Assembly (NCBI GenBank): GCA_946807835.1
Contig: OX327699.1
Span: forward strand, 24,540,014-24,604,013
Length of the DNA stretch: 64,000 bases
Direction of reading: 5' to 3'
Source of the DNA: Ailanthus altissimus
Taxonomy: Eukaryota; Streptophyta; Magnoliopsida; Sapindales; Simaroubaceae
Below the pieces are notes generated by a model. The model had not been told where the DNA came from. It saw only the letters and a list, made by a program, of their open reading frames with translations, and searched no databases. Every line of letters starts with the position of its first letter. Position 1 is the first letter of the stretch. Below, piece after piece: positions 1 to 11,056 of the stretch. Made by a program: the position numbers and the translations under genes.

Positions 1-918
1 AAAGTCATATCAGAAAATATAGGAATCACTGAGGAGCAGGCAGTAGCTGTTGGCCTTTTAGCTGAACTACCAGAGAGGGATGTGGGCTTGACAAGGCAGA
101 TGCTAGATGAAAATGCCTTTAAGCTAATCATCTCTAGACTGATTAGTATCCAGCAGGGGGGGGCTAGGGGCAGTCGTTTTGTGACACCATACTTCGAAGG
201 ACTTGTATCAATTCTTGCAAGGGTTACATTTGTCTTGTCTGACGAACCTGATGCCATTGCCCTCTGCCGTGAGCATAATCTTGCAGAACTCTTCACAGAC
301 CTGCTTCAGACCAATGGAATCCACAAAGTACAGATGGTTTCTGCCATGGCATTGGAGAACCTATCACTGGAATCCAAAAATTTGACAAGACTGCCTGAGT
401 TGCCTCAACCCGGTTTTTGTGCCTCAATCTTTCCATGTTTCAGCAAGCAGCCTGTCATAACTGGGCTATGTTGGCTACACAAAGGAACGTGTTCACTAAA
501 AGAAAGTTTTTGTCTTTTGGAAGGACAGGCTGTGGAGAAGTTGGTAGCTCTTCTAGACCACACAAATGAAAAGGTGGTTGAGGCAGCGTTAGCAGCATTA
601 TCCACATTGTTAGACGATGGGGTTAATGTTGAACAAGGGGTGAACGTGTTGTTGAAGCCACAGGGAATCAAGCCCATTCTGGATGTTCTGATTGAAAAAC
701 GAACTGAGAACCTGAGGAGAAGGGCAGTTTGGGTGGTGGAGAGAATCTTGCGGACCGAAGAAATAGCATATGAAGTCTCCGCAGACCCAAATGTGAGTAC
801 CGCACTTGTCGATGCCTTCCAGCATGCTGATTATCGAACACGCCAGATTGCTGAGCGTGCCCTGAAGCATATTGATAAGATACCAAACTTCTCAGGAATC
901 TTTCCAAACATGGGATGA
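1..918 (+). CDS. U-box/ARM-repeat E3 ubiquitin ligase, C-terminal part (PUB43/44-like)
   Basis: Partial: the frame is already open at base 1 and runs to a TGA at 916-918, so the U-box and start lie upstream of the window. About 305 codons are visible. They read as helical armadillo-type repeats: leucine-rich helices such as VEKLVALLDH and VVEAALAALSTLLDD, then a repeat with LRRRAVWVVERILR, ending in a QIAERALKHIDKIP helix. This arrangement is typical of the C-terminus of plant U-box proteins of the PUB43/PUB44 (SAUL1) group, which ubiquitinate substrates bound by the ARM repeats. No intron is needed in the visible part. It converges on the F-box gene downstream. The family call is fairly sure; the exact orthologue is not. 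Confidence 0.8.
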   Translation, partial: KVISENIGITEEQAVAVGLLAELPERDVGLTRQMLDENAFKLIISRLISIQQGGARGSRFVTPYFEGLVSILARVTFVLSDEPDAIALCREHNLAELFTDLLQTNGIHKVQMVSAMALENLSLESKNLTRLPELPQPGFCASIFPCFSKQPVITGLCWLHKGTCSLKESFCLLEGQAVEKLVALLDHTNEKVVEAALAALSTLLDDGVNVEQGVNVLLKPQGIKPILDVLIEKRTENLRRRAVWVVERILRTEEIAYEVSADPNVSTALVDAFQHADYRTRQIAERALKHIDKIPNFSGIFPNMG

Positions 919-2014
919 GCTTCTTCTGAATATTTTACGCAAAAGTTTACAAGGACAAGCTCCTGTATGTAATTTTTCCTTGTGCCTAAGCAGTTTTGAT
1001 GATGGTGTTTTCTTGTCGAACTGCTGGTAATTATTGGTGTATAAAGATGTCCCATTTGTAGAGAATTTTTGAAAAGCCATTCATTTGTTCTTAGTTAGGC
1101 TGTTTTCATCAATTCCACTTCTGATCATAATATACTGCTTATCGAGTGGGAATGCCCTCGTTTCATTTGGTATTGCTTTTTCAAGTTTCTGAGTTCTCCA
1201 AAATGCAGAAGGACATGGAATAGATTCTGATTGTGATCTGTTTACAGAGATTATATTTTGTTTCTTATGAATTTTATTTTGATTCTTCTCCATCAGCTGC
1301 AGGTCCATTTACATTTATTATTGTCATTTTAAACCTCAAATGTAATGAATAAATCAACGACGCATCTCTCTTCTTCTATTTCCTAATCCAGGGGTAGCCA
1401 AGATTCTGAGACACTTGAGTTCATTGCTGCAAGACTTCCTAATAGATCTCGATCTTTACTTTCCAATTTCATTAGCTTAAATGCTCGTAAATTAAGTGTC
1501 ATGAACAAGCTCGTTGATAACTACCAAACGTGTTGCTTAATAACAGGTCTGCAAGGCAACTTCACGACCACCAAAAGCATTCAAGTATGAATTATGTTTC
1601 TTCTAAATATGTAGGCAGTCTTACGCAAGGTGATTGGAAACTTCAATAAATCTCTTCTAAATGCAAGAAATAAGATGCAGAAAGTTCGATGAACTGAATG
1701 GATATCCAATATCCATGTAACATAGACGTGAATAACTTTCCACCTCATGAATACAACACAAACAACATTGAAATACATGAATAATTTATAAACAGTGGCA
1801 AAGAAATTACACGAATGTCTACAAGTGCAAAACATATCCCTTTATGGGAGCCAGGACAAGATACAGAAACCCAAGGCAGTTGCAAAGGTACAAGTAAATC
1901 ATGCCCAAAGAAATGGATGCAAAACCTCTAAGTTCCATTTCAAGCCCTAGCTCCATGCAGGCATACAATAATCTCTAAGACTTTTCACCTGAATCAGGGT
2001 GTACACCAACAACT
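919..2014. other. Convergent intergenic region / 3' UTRs
   Basis: Non-coding space between two convergent genes, holding the 3' UTRs of the U-box gene (+) and the F-box gene (-). Short frames here show no family resemblance. An AATAAA-like signal (taatgaataaat) lies near 1340-1353. I see no repeat or RNA gene. Confidence 0.6.
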
Positions 2015-3760
2015 TTACAGATGTAACATGGCCAATGATTTAGTCATGCACGAAGTAGCATCCAGTTCATGAGCCAAGTGTTTCCTTGAAAGATGACTCC
2101 AGTTCATCCTTTTTTCTGACATGTCACATACAGTCAAGAAATCCAGTACCTGACCAAATATTTTGAACATTTCAACCCCAAATATCAGATTTCTGTCTGC
2201 GACAAATGAAGCATTCCAGTCCATAGGGGCATCAGGATGTACAGCGACCTCAGTCCATGTGAGGTACATGAGATCTAGCTCCCATAACTTTCTCACTGCC
2301 TTGTTTCTCCGGCCTATTTGACCATCCCCTTCACACCATGAGACAGAAAGCATGAATAGCCGGCCACCAGAAGAGACAAGTTTTGGATAGTAGTCATGAA
2401 CACGAGGAGGGAATGGAGAGGTTTGGATTCCAATCCAGAAGCCTCTTTCTATGTTGTATCCAGCAAGTTTATCAGCCTCAGAATAGACATAAAATATCCC
2501 ATTGCAAACAACTCCAGAACAAACAATCCCAAAATCTACAGGCAACCTCTGGATTTCCATCCATTTATTAGATACAGAATCATAAATTTCTCCAGAATCC
2601 AAAGGCTCATCCCAAGATCCAAGACCTCCTATAATGATCAACACAAACCTTTTACCACCTTTTGTAACTGACTGATCACTTTTTTGTCTAACAAACTTAT
2701 TTGACTTTCTGTTGGGCAACAACGAACCCTCATTTTCATCAAAACCATTTCTGTACTGACGTCTTAGCGAAAGTCTGTGAGGATCCTCATAAACATCTGA
2801 CACCCCACCAATACGTGACCTTGGGAAACGCCTATCTTGCCGATTCTGATAACTCTGAATGAAAGAGAACTCTGAACTCACCTCGGATATTCCTACAATA
2901 GGCATTGACCTTGCATACCTCATAGATGCAATTTTGCACCAAGATTTAGTTAACGGACTAAACACCAATACCCCTTTGTGAGTCTTAAATGAACTCCTAT
3001 CCACCCTCCCAAAGTTGGTCAAGCTCGAACAACCTCCAACAATGTAAACATCATCCAGGATGCTGGCAACAGAAAACATAAATCTTCCTTTGAGAATATT
3101 AGCCTCAATCCTATGCCACTGGTCTTGAGAAACATCAAATGCATGTATCTCCCCAGAGCAATAGCCATCTTTAACAGTGCCAAACAGAAACAACCATGGA
3201 TTTTGATGCAAACCTTCACGTCTCATCCGCAAGAACCGAGGGGTGGTAGTCAAGTATCTCCATTTCTTGCACACAAGGCGGGCATTCATGAGACTGGTCA
3301 GTGGAAGCCTCACCAAGCACATCTCCAGAATGTCATCTGGCAGAAAGATATGCATTCTGTTATTTCTCATTGATTCTTCAAGTTCCAAATCTTTTCTGTT
3401 ACTTTTCTTCCAAAACTTCTCTTTCACCCCATATGAGAAGCAATCTACTCCAGTTTCTTCAGTACCACAAAATGGTTTGTATCCCTTTCCTTCTTCACTG
3501 GCACTCGACCTCCTCCTACTACTAGGATCCCCATATTCCTCGCCAGTGTCAGCACCTACTTTGCAACCCCCACCTCTTCCATACAAAGTAAGACATTTTA
3601 AAGACACCCCCTTCACATCATCCTCATAATCCCCTCCATTATTCTTTAAGTTCTTCTTTCTCCACTTCTGGCTAACACTTCTAACAAGCCGTTTTGACAC
3701 ACTCAGAGATTCAAAATCCTGGCAAAGAGAATCCTCCCCAGTCATATTCTCGGTAATCAT
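2015..3760 (-). CDS. F-box/kelch-repeat protein (At5g42350-like)
   Basis: Single coding exon of 581 residues. Residues about 1-135 are a basic, serine-rich leader (VSKRLVRSVSQKWRKKN). An F-box follows at about 137-178 (LPDDILEMCLVRLPLTSL, then VCKKWR). The C-terminal half holds kelch-type blades, for example DVYIVGGCSS, LIIIGGLGSWDEP with SGEIYDSVSNKWMEI, and GRLFMLSVSW. F-box proteins are substrate adaptors of SCF (Skp1-cullin) ubiquitin ligases, with the kelch propeller binding the substrate. The long N-terminal leader and the layout resemble the Arabidopsis At5g42350/At5g42360 type. The ATG at 3760 opens the frame. A splice acceptor just upstream suggests a leader intron (see next entry). 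Confidence 0.88.
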   Translation of the reverse strand: MITENMTGEDSLCQDFESLSVSKRLVRSVSQKWRKKNLKNNGGDYEDDVKGVSLKCLTLYGRGGGCKVGADTGEEYGDPSSRRRSSASEEGKGYKPFCGTEETGVDCFSYGVKEKFWKKSNRKDLELEESMRNNRMHIFLPDDILEMCLVRLPLTSLMNARLVCKKWRYLTTTPRFLRMRREGLHQNPWLFLFGTVKDGYCSGEIHAFDVSQDQWHRIEANILKGRFMFSVASILDDVYIVGGCSSLTNFGRVDRSSFKTHKGVLVFSPLTKSWCKIASMRYARSMPIVGISEVSSEFSFIQSYQNRQDRRFPRSRIGGVSDVYEDPHRLSLRRQYRNGFDENEGSLLPNRKSNKFVRQKSDQSVTKGGKRFVLIIIGGLGSWDEPLDSGEIYDSVSNKWMEIQRLPVDFGIVCSGVVCNGIFYVYSEADKLAGYNIERGFWIGIQTSPFPPRVHDYYPKLVSSGGRLFMLSVSWCEGDGQIGRRNKAVRKLWELDLMYLTWTEVAVHPDAPMDWNASFVADRNLIFGVEMFKIFGQVLDFLTVCDMSEKRMNWSHLSRKHLAHELDATSCMTKSLAMLHL

Positions 3761-4560
3761 TCTTTTCCCTTGAAACTTACTGACAGCTAAAGCTTATGTT
3801 CATCACTATCTTCATACAAGCTCTTCATAAAATTCACAACCAACATAATTTCTGCTTCAAGTATATGTATAGCAGACCCTAAACATTGCAAGTCAAAAAA
3901 AGTTTAAAATTTTTTTAAAAAAAGAAAGGTGTCAACGAATCAAATATTAGCAACTCAATAGCAATAAATTCCTCGACAACTATCCTACGTTAATACAACA
4001 ATTTTAGTTACTAAAAAGGAAAAACAATATATCATTAAAATTACAGAAATTTTAAAAACGAAAAAAATAATTTAAACACAAGCAAAACCAAAAATAAAAA
4101 ATTGTTTCTTGCCCTTTCTCGGCAACCAAACAGAAAGTAGAGACAACGATATTCAACACATGGCGGCAACTGATGAAATGAACAGTTTTTTTGTCAAATT
4201 ATCAAACACGAATACGTAAATTTATCAGATCCGCGACAAACCAAAAAATGTAATTTCAACTAAACGTTATAGAATACGCAATTTTAACACTCGGCATTTA
4301 CCAGCTTCAACCATAACCGCGTGATCAAACAATAACATCAATCTCCTAAGAATCAATCAATTTCACACAAAACTTACCAAAATAAAAAAGAAATAGAAAT
4401 GGTGAAACCAAGAACGCAGCGTTTTACGAAACTTACAGGGAATGTGGAAAGATAATCGTTTTTCGAGAGGAAGCAATCTAAGATGAGATTCGAGATGTTG
4501 AGTCTGAGGCGAACAAGTTTCAGTTTTTTCCTTTTTTGGATTATTCTAAAGAAAATGATC
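3761..4560 (-). promoter_or_regulatory. 5' leader with probable intron, F-box/kelch gene
   Basis: On the minus strand a good donor (CCCT/GTAAGT, exon edge near 4437) and an acceptor (TAGCTGTCAG, edge near 3779) would remove about 655 bases of AT-rich sequence from the 5' UTR. A leader exon would then lie about 4437-4530. The call rests on splice consensus only. Confidence 0.5.
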
Positions 4561-7500
4561 GATCGTTGAATTTATTATACTAAATTATTGAGAGAATAAA
4601 TAGAGGTGGCGTCGTGTATGTGTTTGGTTGGTCGGGGCTGGAATTAGTAAAGCGACTCCCTTTCGGCCCTTCGCTCTCCCTTTTGGCCCTTCGCTCTCCT
4701 CTTCTCTATCTGAGCTTTTGCTTTTATACGGGTGCGCTCATCAACAGTTGTCGTGGTACTTGCACCCACAGCGGTCTGATTATTAATATCCGAATCTCAA
4801 GAGCCGTTGGATGTATTAAGTAATTATTAAACGATAAAATTATTTAATAAAAAATTTTAAATTTTTCTTCTTTTAATCATCTAATAATTGTCTTGATTGT
4901 ATATTATAGTTTAGATAGAATATACTTAAATGATGCAAAATATTATTTTAATGATTATGGTTATTATATATTATAATTCGGATGAAATGTGTATAAAAAA
5001 TATAAAATAATATTTTTAATAATTATTATATAATTTAATAAAATATTTAACAATACAATCTTGTAATATGAGTAATAAAGTGTATTTAAAAAAATATTGC
5101 TATTAATACTTTTAAAGTATTGATTAATTTTTTTAATATATAAAATATTTAAAATTTTAATATTAATAATTAAGCGCATTCAAAAAAATATTGTCATCGA
5201 TACTTTTAAGGTATTGGTTAATTTTATAAATATATAAAAAAAATTAAAATATTAATATTAATAATTAAGCGCATTAAAAAGAATATTGTTATCGATACTT
5301 TTAAGGTATTGGTTAATTTTATAAATATATAAAAAAATTTAAAATTTTAATATTAATAACTAAATGTTTATAAAAATATGTACAAATATTTAATTGTTAA
5401 GAATCTATTATCGAAGTTAACAGATTCACAAGTAATTAAGTTATTTCACATTTTTTATTTTAAAAAATTATAATTATTAAATTTCATAAATCCTAAATCT
5501 TTCAAACCCTAATTTCACAATTTTAAACTAAAAAAATTGCTCGTCTTCTACCAATTTAATAATTTTACAATCCTAAATTTTCAATTTTACTACCAGCACT
5601 TAAATTTAGATTGCAACTCAAATTAATTTTGTAGCAATTAAATCTCTGTAAAATAAAAATCTAAAAGAATTAAATCACCACATCATTGCCTTATCTTTGC
5701 CCAAGCTGCTGTCGCACCAAAACTCAGCCTATAGCCGTCGAGCGATACTATGCCGTTGTGAGGAGACCGTCGATTTGTTCAGAATGCATCGGTCACCACC
5801 ACTTGTCGATTGGCTTCTCCCCCACCAAAAAATGCAGGGACGTCAGCATAATCCCGCGTGACTCCTCACCGCTATGAACATCACTTTTTTGTCCAGTTGC
5901 TAGCCGCCCATAAGTCTTGAAAAATTGCAGCTTCGATGAAATGAGTTGTGGCTTCGATAAAATCTAATTAGTTTAATTATTCATAATGGCTTCGACTAAA
6001 GCTTTTTACATTGCTTTAGTTCAAATAGTTTTAAAGAATAATTTAGTTTGAACAGGTCCTCAAACTTGTGTTGGTCTAATGATAATGTTGATTTGTTAGG
6101 GGAGTATTTTGTATGTGTAAATGGGAATGTCGATGGAGGAGAGGTGTTTGATGCAGATGAAATGAGGTTGGATGAGCAGCAAAAAAGAGTGATGGTTGAG
6201 ATATGGGCTTCGAGAACAATTATGGGTCGTTGCCAGTCATGGATAAAAATGCCAAAAGAAATCGTCTCAATAACAAAATTTTCACACCTCTGCAGAATTT
6301 GAAATGTGATCTTTAAATTATATTTTAGTTAGCACTTTTGGATCATGGGCATCGAAGAAGAAGAGAAAAGAAGTTGAACGAGAAATATAAAGAAAATAAT
6401 GATTTAAATAAAAAAATTTGAAGAAAATAAAATAAAATAAAAAATTATGGTAAAAGAATATAATTGTTAACTTAATTTAATTATTTTATACTAATTGATA
6501 TAAAATCTGTTTATTTGACACAAAATTTAAGTATCTTCATCGATCTCTTAAATTTGTGGATATTAGTGAATTAACGACAATAATATCCCTTAAAAAAAAT
6601 GTCGGTTTCTCTTACTTTTGGGGGAATAAAAATTTGTTTTGCTTTAATGAAAGCACGTTGGCTTCACGTGCGAGGGTAGGTTTGTGTTTGTGAGGACTAA
6701 GAGTGACGAACCGGAATGCCCGGCACTGAGGGTGGCAGTGAATTTTTCGTTGGTAGCTAGATAGTGGAACCCCCCACCTCTCCTAATTTGACTAACTCAT
6801 TATCGATTATTTATACTTAAAATTAATTTTTGCAATAAGTAGTGATAAGAATTCAAAATTTTCCTCCTTTTTATTAAAAATAAAATTAATTTTATACTGT
6901 AAATGATAATTTTTTAAAATTTTAATATACTAAGATACTTTATATATATTGTTTTTATTTTTCAAACTTTCAATATTAGTCGAAAAATGAATTATAATTT
7001 TCTTATAATTTAATCTTTTACTTAATTTTTTTATGAAATCAATCTTAATTTTTTTATTAATATATAATTGCTAGTTCATAAAATAAAATAATTAAAAAAA
7101 AATTTAATCATACATAACTCTAGTATAAAACATTTATCCAAAGATCTTAAGATTATATTAGAAGAGAATTTTAATTTGTCAATAAATTAAAAAAAATTAA
7201 CCATATATAATTAATGTAAAATATATGCTGAAATATCCTAAAATTAGATTAGAAGAAAATTTTAATTCTTCAATAAATATAATGATGGAATTTAATTAAT
7301 ACCACAAATTTTTTTTAAAAAAAAAGACAATCTCGCTAATTATGACTTTAAATTTTAAAATAATTATGATTGGGGGCTATAAATTACTGTTATGAATTTG
7401 ATTAGAGTAGGTAATTTGGTGTGCTTGTGGTTTTTGGGGAAGTGTGCAGCAAGATTAATGGGTGGAAAATGTAACATCATGAATTTTTTAGCAAATTTTG

Positions 7501-8280
7501 CATTGACGAAAAGAGGAAGCATATTGGGCTCATGATGACATCCAGACTTAGAAATTATAATACATGATGACGAATGTGAACTTAGGTCTGGACCACATGC
7601 CTTTGCGTTTTAGGTACATAAGAATATATGATGTCGGTGGCCCCGCACTATAAATTATTTTATAAAAATTTACACTTAAAAAATTTCGGAAATAGCTGTT
7701 TTTGAGGGGATCTTAATTTTTGGGCCCCCGTTATAATTTTATAATTTTTTAGGGTAAACTTATAATCTTGAACAAAAATACTGTCTACATATATATTACT
7801 TAACCGATAAAAAGAAAATACACACTTACTCTCACGTGTTTGTATCTAAAATGTACTTAATTTTTTTTTTTTTAAAAGTGAATCTTATTATCATATTGGG
7901 ACCGTCATCAAAAATTTTATTTGTTAAACAAAAATGTTAGATAAATTTATGATTTAAATAATTATTTATGTTATAATAAAACATTGAGATATTTTGTAGT
8001 TTAAATTGAAAATATATTTGTTAGAAATATATATTACTTGTTGTAAACAAATTTAAGTGTAAATGGGACTTGGGACAGATGAAAAAATCTTAAAAAGTTA
8101 TCAATTCTATTGCATAAATTAAACTGATGCGATAAGATTTTATTGTGTCATATAACAAAATTTAATTTTTTTATTGAATTATTAATTATTTTTATTTATT
8201 TATTTTTATTATAGGTACTATAGGGATTAAGTCACTTTTGATATATTTTAAAAAAAGATTTTAGAGTTTTAATAATAACA
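4561..8280. other. AT-rich intergenic region
   Basis: Upstream region of the F-box gene followed by AT-rich spacer. It includes a short tandem repeat (5087-5368, listed separately) and a GC-richer island at about 5680-5880 that encodes no protein I recognise. A block at 6655-6780 contains CACGTG and other C/G-rich words and could be a promoter remnant. Otherwise I see nothing assignable. Confidence 0.4.
5087..5368. repeat. Tandem repeat, three copies of a ~95-bp AT-rich unit
   Basis: Three consecutive units each contain an ATATTG core, then ATACTTTTAA-GTATTG, TTAATTTT, a run of TATATAAA and TAATATTAATAA. Units 1 and 2 end in TTAAGCGCATT. Edges fall near 5087-5180, 5181-5275 and 5276-5368. 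Units 2 and 3 are closest to each other. Confidence 0.7.
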
Positions 8281-8299
8281 AAGGGAGATATGTTGGATT

Positions 8300-8860
8300 C
8301 CAAAACATGGCTATAACGATTCCTAGTGACATGACTTATGATTAACTTAAGAACTTAGTAGGCTATAGAATTAGAATGAATTCTGAGCAGTATAATGTCA
8401 TTATAAAAATATCGGTGCTTACAATGAAAATAAGTGTTATACCGTTGATAATCCAGAGTGATTGAGAAATGCAATTTTTATTTGGAGTTAATAAAAGAGG
8501 CTTTTTATACCATTATATGTTAATACAGATCTTAGACTAGTTAATTGTAATGAGATTCTGCAAATTTCTGTGGAGAGCCAACAGCAGCTGCATAACCACT
8601 TCATGCAAGTGGTAGTAACCATGTTAATAGCATAGCCCTAACATGACCATTTGTGGATGTCCCATCCAACACGTCATGCAACTATAATATTTATCCACCT
8701 AAATACAATGATGATCCACCTCATGCTCATTATAACATTTAGATAGATTGGTCTGAGTACGCTTATGATGGGGGTAATGGTGATAATGATGAAGATGATC
8801 ATGGAGATGATTTTAATTGTAAGTGATTTTAAACATATGGTGCATGTATGTGAGTTTGTG
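8300..8860 (+). pseudogene. Decayed MULE (Mutator-like) transposase, N-terminal part
   Basis: Read across stops and at least one frameshift, this stretch gives IPSDMTYD, LKNLVGYRI, NSEQYNVI and later ILQISVESQQQLHNHFMQVV. An acidic stretch then contains GDNDEDDHGDDF. This layout (about 80 residues with a predicted ubiquitin-like fold, then a variable acidic linker) is usual at the N-terminus of plant MuDR/MULE transposases. The DNA-binding domain expected next is not here, but a matching decayed piece lies at 17330-17590 on the same strand. Assigned by eye. Confidence 0.45.
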
Positions 8861-8869
8861 TCTATCATT

Positions 8870-9727
8870 CAAATATAGTATACGTATCACATACATACAT
8901 GCACAGCGGATGAGTGGAATACAAATTATTGAATAATAAACACAAGTAAACATTATATGTTATCTTATAAATGTAAAGTACATCAAGATTGGGTAATAGT
9001 ACCTTGTCAAGCCTTTAGTATTTAGTTGAATTATAGTATTCGCCTTGAAGCAACTCATTCACAATTCTAGTTCCTCAACATGATGGGCTTGAGGAAGCTA
9101 AAATAACAGCTTTTTTATCAAATGATTCAACTCTTAAATCCTAGTTTCTACCTTATTATATGGGTGACCAAAATGAAAAGAAAAATAAAAGAAGAAAAAT
9201 TGGATGAGTTAAGTTTTTGTTCTCTCAACACTTTAGATAATTTTTCCAACACTTAACAAAAATCACTTCTAACTCTCATACACCCCTTGCACGAATTTTG
9301 ATCATTAATTAAGCAACTAATTACTTTTTTATTAGTTTATTATTATCTTTCATTTTCTCACCTAATGACAACTATTATGTTTGCCATTAGTGTTTTGTTT
9401 ATTACTATTTTTCATTTTCTCACCGCATCCATTATATTTGCCATTAGTTTTTATATATTATTATTAACAAAAAATCAAATTAAAACAAAACAAAATGGAA
9501 TATCATTTAAATAAACTTAGCCTTAATATAGGTCAAATGAGAAAATACTTTTTCATCATTAAAAAACATCTTAATGCCTACCATTAATAAATGTCACCCA
9601 TTATACTTATCTTATCATTTAATTAATATTAAATAGATTATTTAATCACATTAAATTATGGTATAAACACATGCCAATTTAAAAAAAAAATTAATTGTTT
9701 GATTTCAATCTAAATAATAATATCATA

Positions 9728-9761
<34 letters not shown>

Positions 9762-11051
9762 TTATTCAATAAACATTTTAATGAATAAAATAATGATATT
9801 ATTTGTCCAACAAATAATGTCATTTTGATAATTTTCAAATCAAACAATAATTGACTCACATGTGCCATGTGTCAACATCCCATTGGTCAACAACTAATTG
9901 TTAACTAATTGATGTGCTTAACTATTAAGTCTTCACACGTTACGCTGGCCCAGTGCACAACGAGTACACTTTATATTACGAGACTCTCTAGATCCACTCT
10001 CGATTGTCAAATAGAATTATTCTGTTAGTCCGAGATCGATACCCCACGCACACGTCACGGATATTACAAATCAGTGCAGTAAACCATACAAGTTAAGGTC
10101 ATAGCACATACGTATAATCTTTCCGCCAATCATATCTTAGAAGAATAAGGATATAGATCACTATTATCAAATCCCTATGTGCTCATTCATAAACTTATCT
10201 CCATACACGTATTTTAATAAATAATATATGCAAATACTTTTATAATATTGTTTAACCTTGTAGGAAACTCTTTTCCCGGGTTTGTTGCTTATGGCCATAA
10301 GACTTTTTAAGACACAGTCTTTGAGCATCTGGATATATAACTCATCTATGTGAGCTGACGGATTCTATATCTGTACACACCGGACTCCATAAGCATCGGA
10401 CTATACCCAACAACACCCAATGGTCACACCGTGAAAGGTCTATGATATACGTGAAACCAAAGTATGATGAATCACTTATAAGCCCACCGTGGTACTCATG
10501 TTAAAGGACCATGTATACTATTCAACTCAAGAGAACCTTCCATTGACGACTTCATGGGATGTCTATTGAGGTCCTTGTTGAGTATTGTTCAGTATTCAGT
10601 CCTCATTGAACACTTGTATGCTATACGAACTTTCAGTAAACTTATGGTCAGCTAAGAATAACCATCTAGACTATCTAGGTATAATATACACTGATCTATG
10701 AAAAAGAATTCCACCGATAGACCTGCATCAATGAATTAAGACCAGAAAAATATAATTTGAGAATAAACTTGCATAATAACATTTCTTAGCACCTATTGCA
10801 ACTATGTTATTACTAATATATTCTCAGGTCTTTGTACCATCATAGACAATATTCTAACTTTTAGACTTCACTGATTAATATAACATGTTAACTATTTAGC
10901 ATTGATAATTTTCATTGATGCTAACTCTTAGCATTGATCTAAACTTCTTTAGACTAAATTTGAATTCCTTCAGATCATATAATGTCTATAGCGTGACAAG
11001 CATTGAACCATTTAATAATAGTAATTTGCGATTTAACAAATAATGAACTGG
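8870..11051. other. Non-coding, probably retroelement-derived block
   Basis: No open frame of note. Base composition and mid-complexity sequence (especially about 10040-10800) look like the non-coding part of an LTR or LARD-type element rather than unique spacer, but I found no clean ends. A (TTA)n microsatellite lies at about 9728-9762. The stretch from about 10860 to 11050 is AT-rich. Confidence 0.3.
9728..9762. repeat. (TTA)n microsatellite
   Basis: About eleven consecutive ATT/TTA triplets, flanked by AT-rich sequence. Confidence 0.9.
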
Positions 11052-11056
11052 ATAAA

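Noticed and set aside
3243..3629. 128-residue plus-strand frame
   Set aside because: Antisense shadow of the F-box/kelch gene.
5686..5877. Cysteine-containing small protein in a GC-richer island
   Set aside because: No recognisable domain, no splice context and no neighbours; kept only as a composition note.
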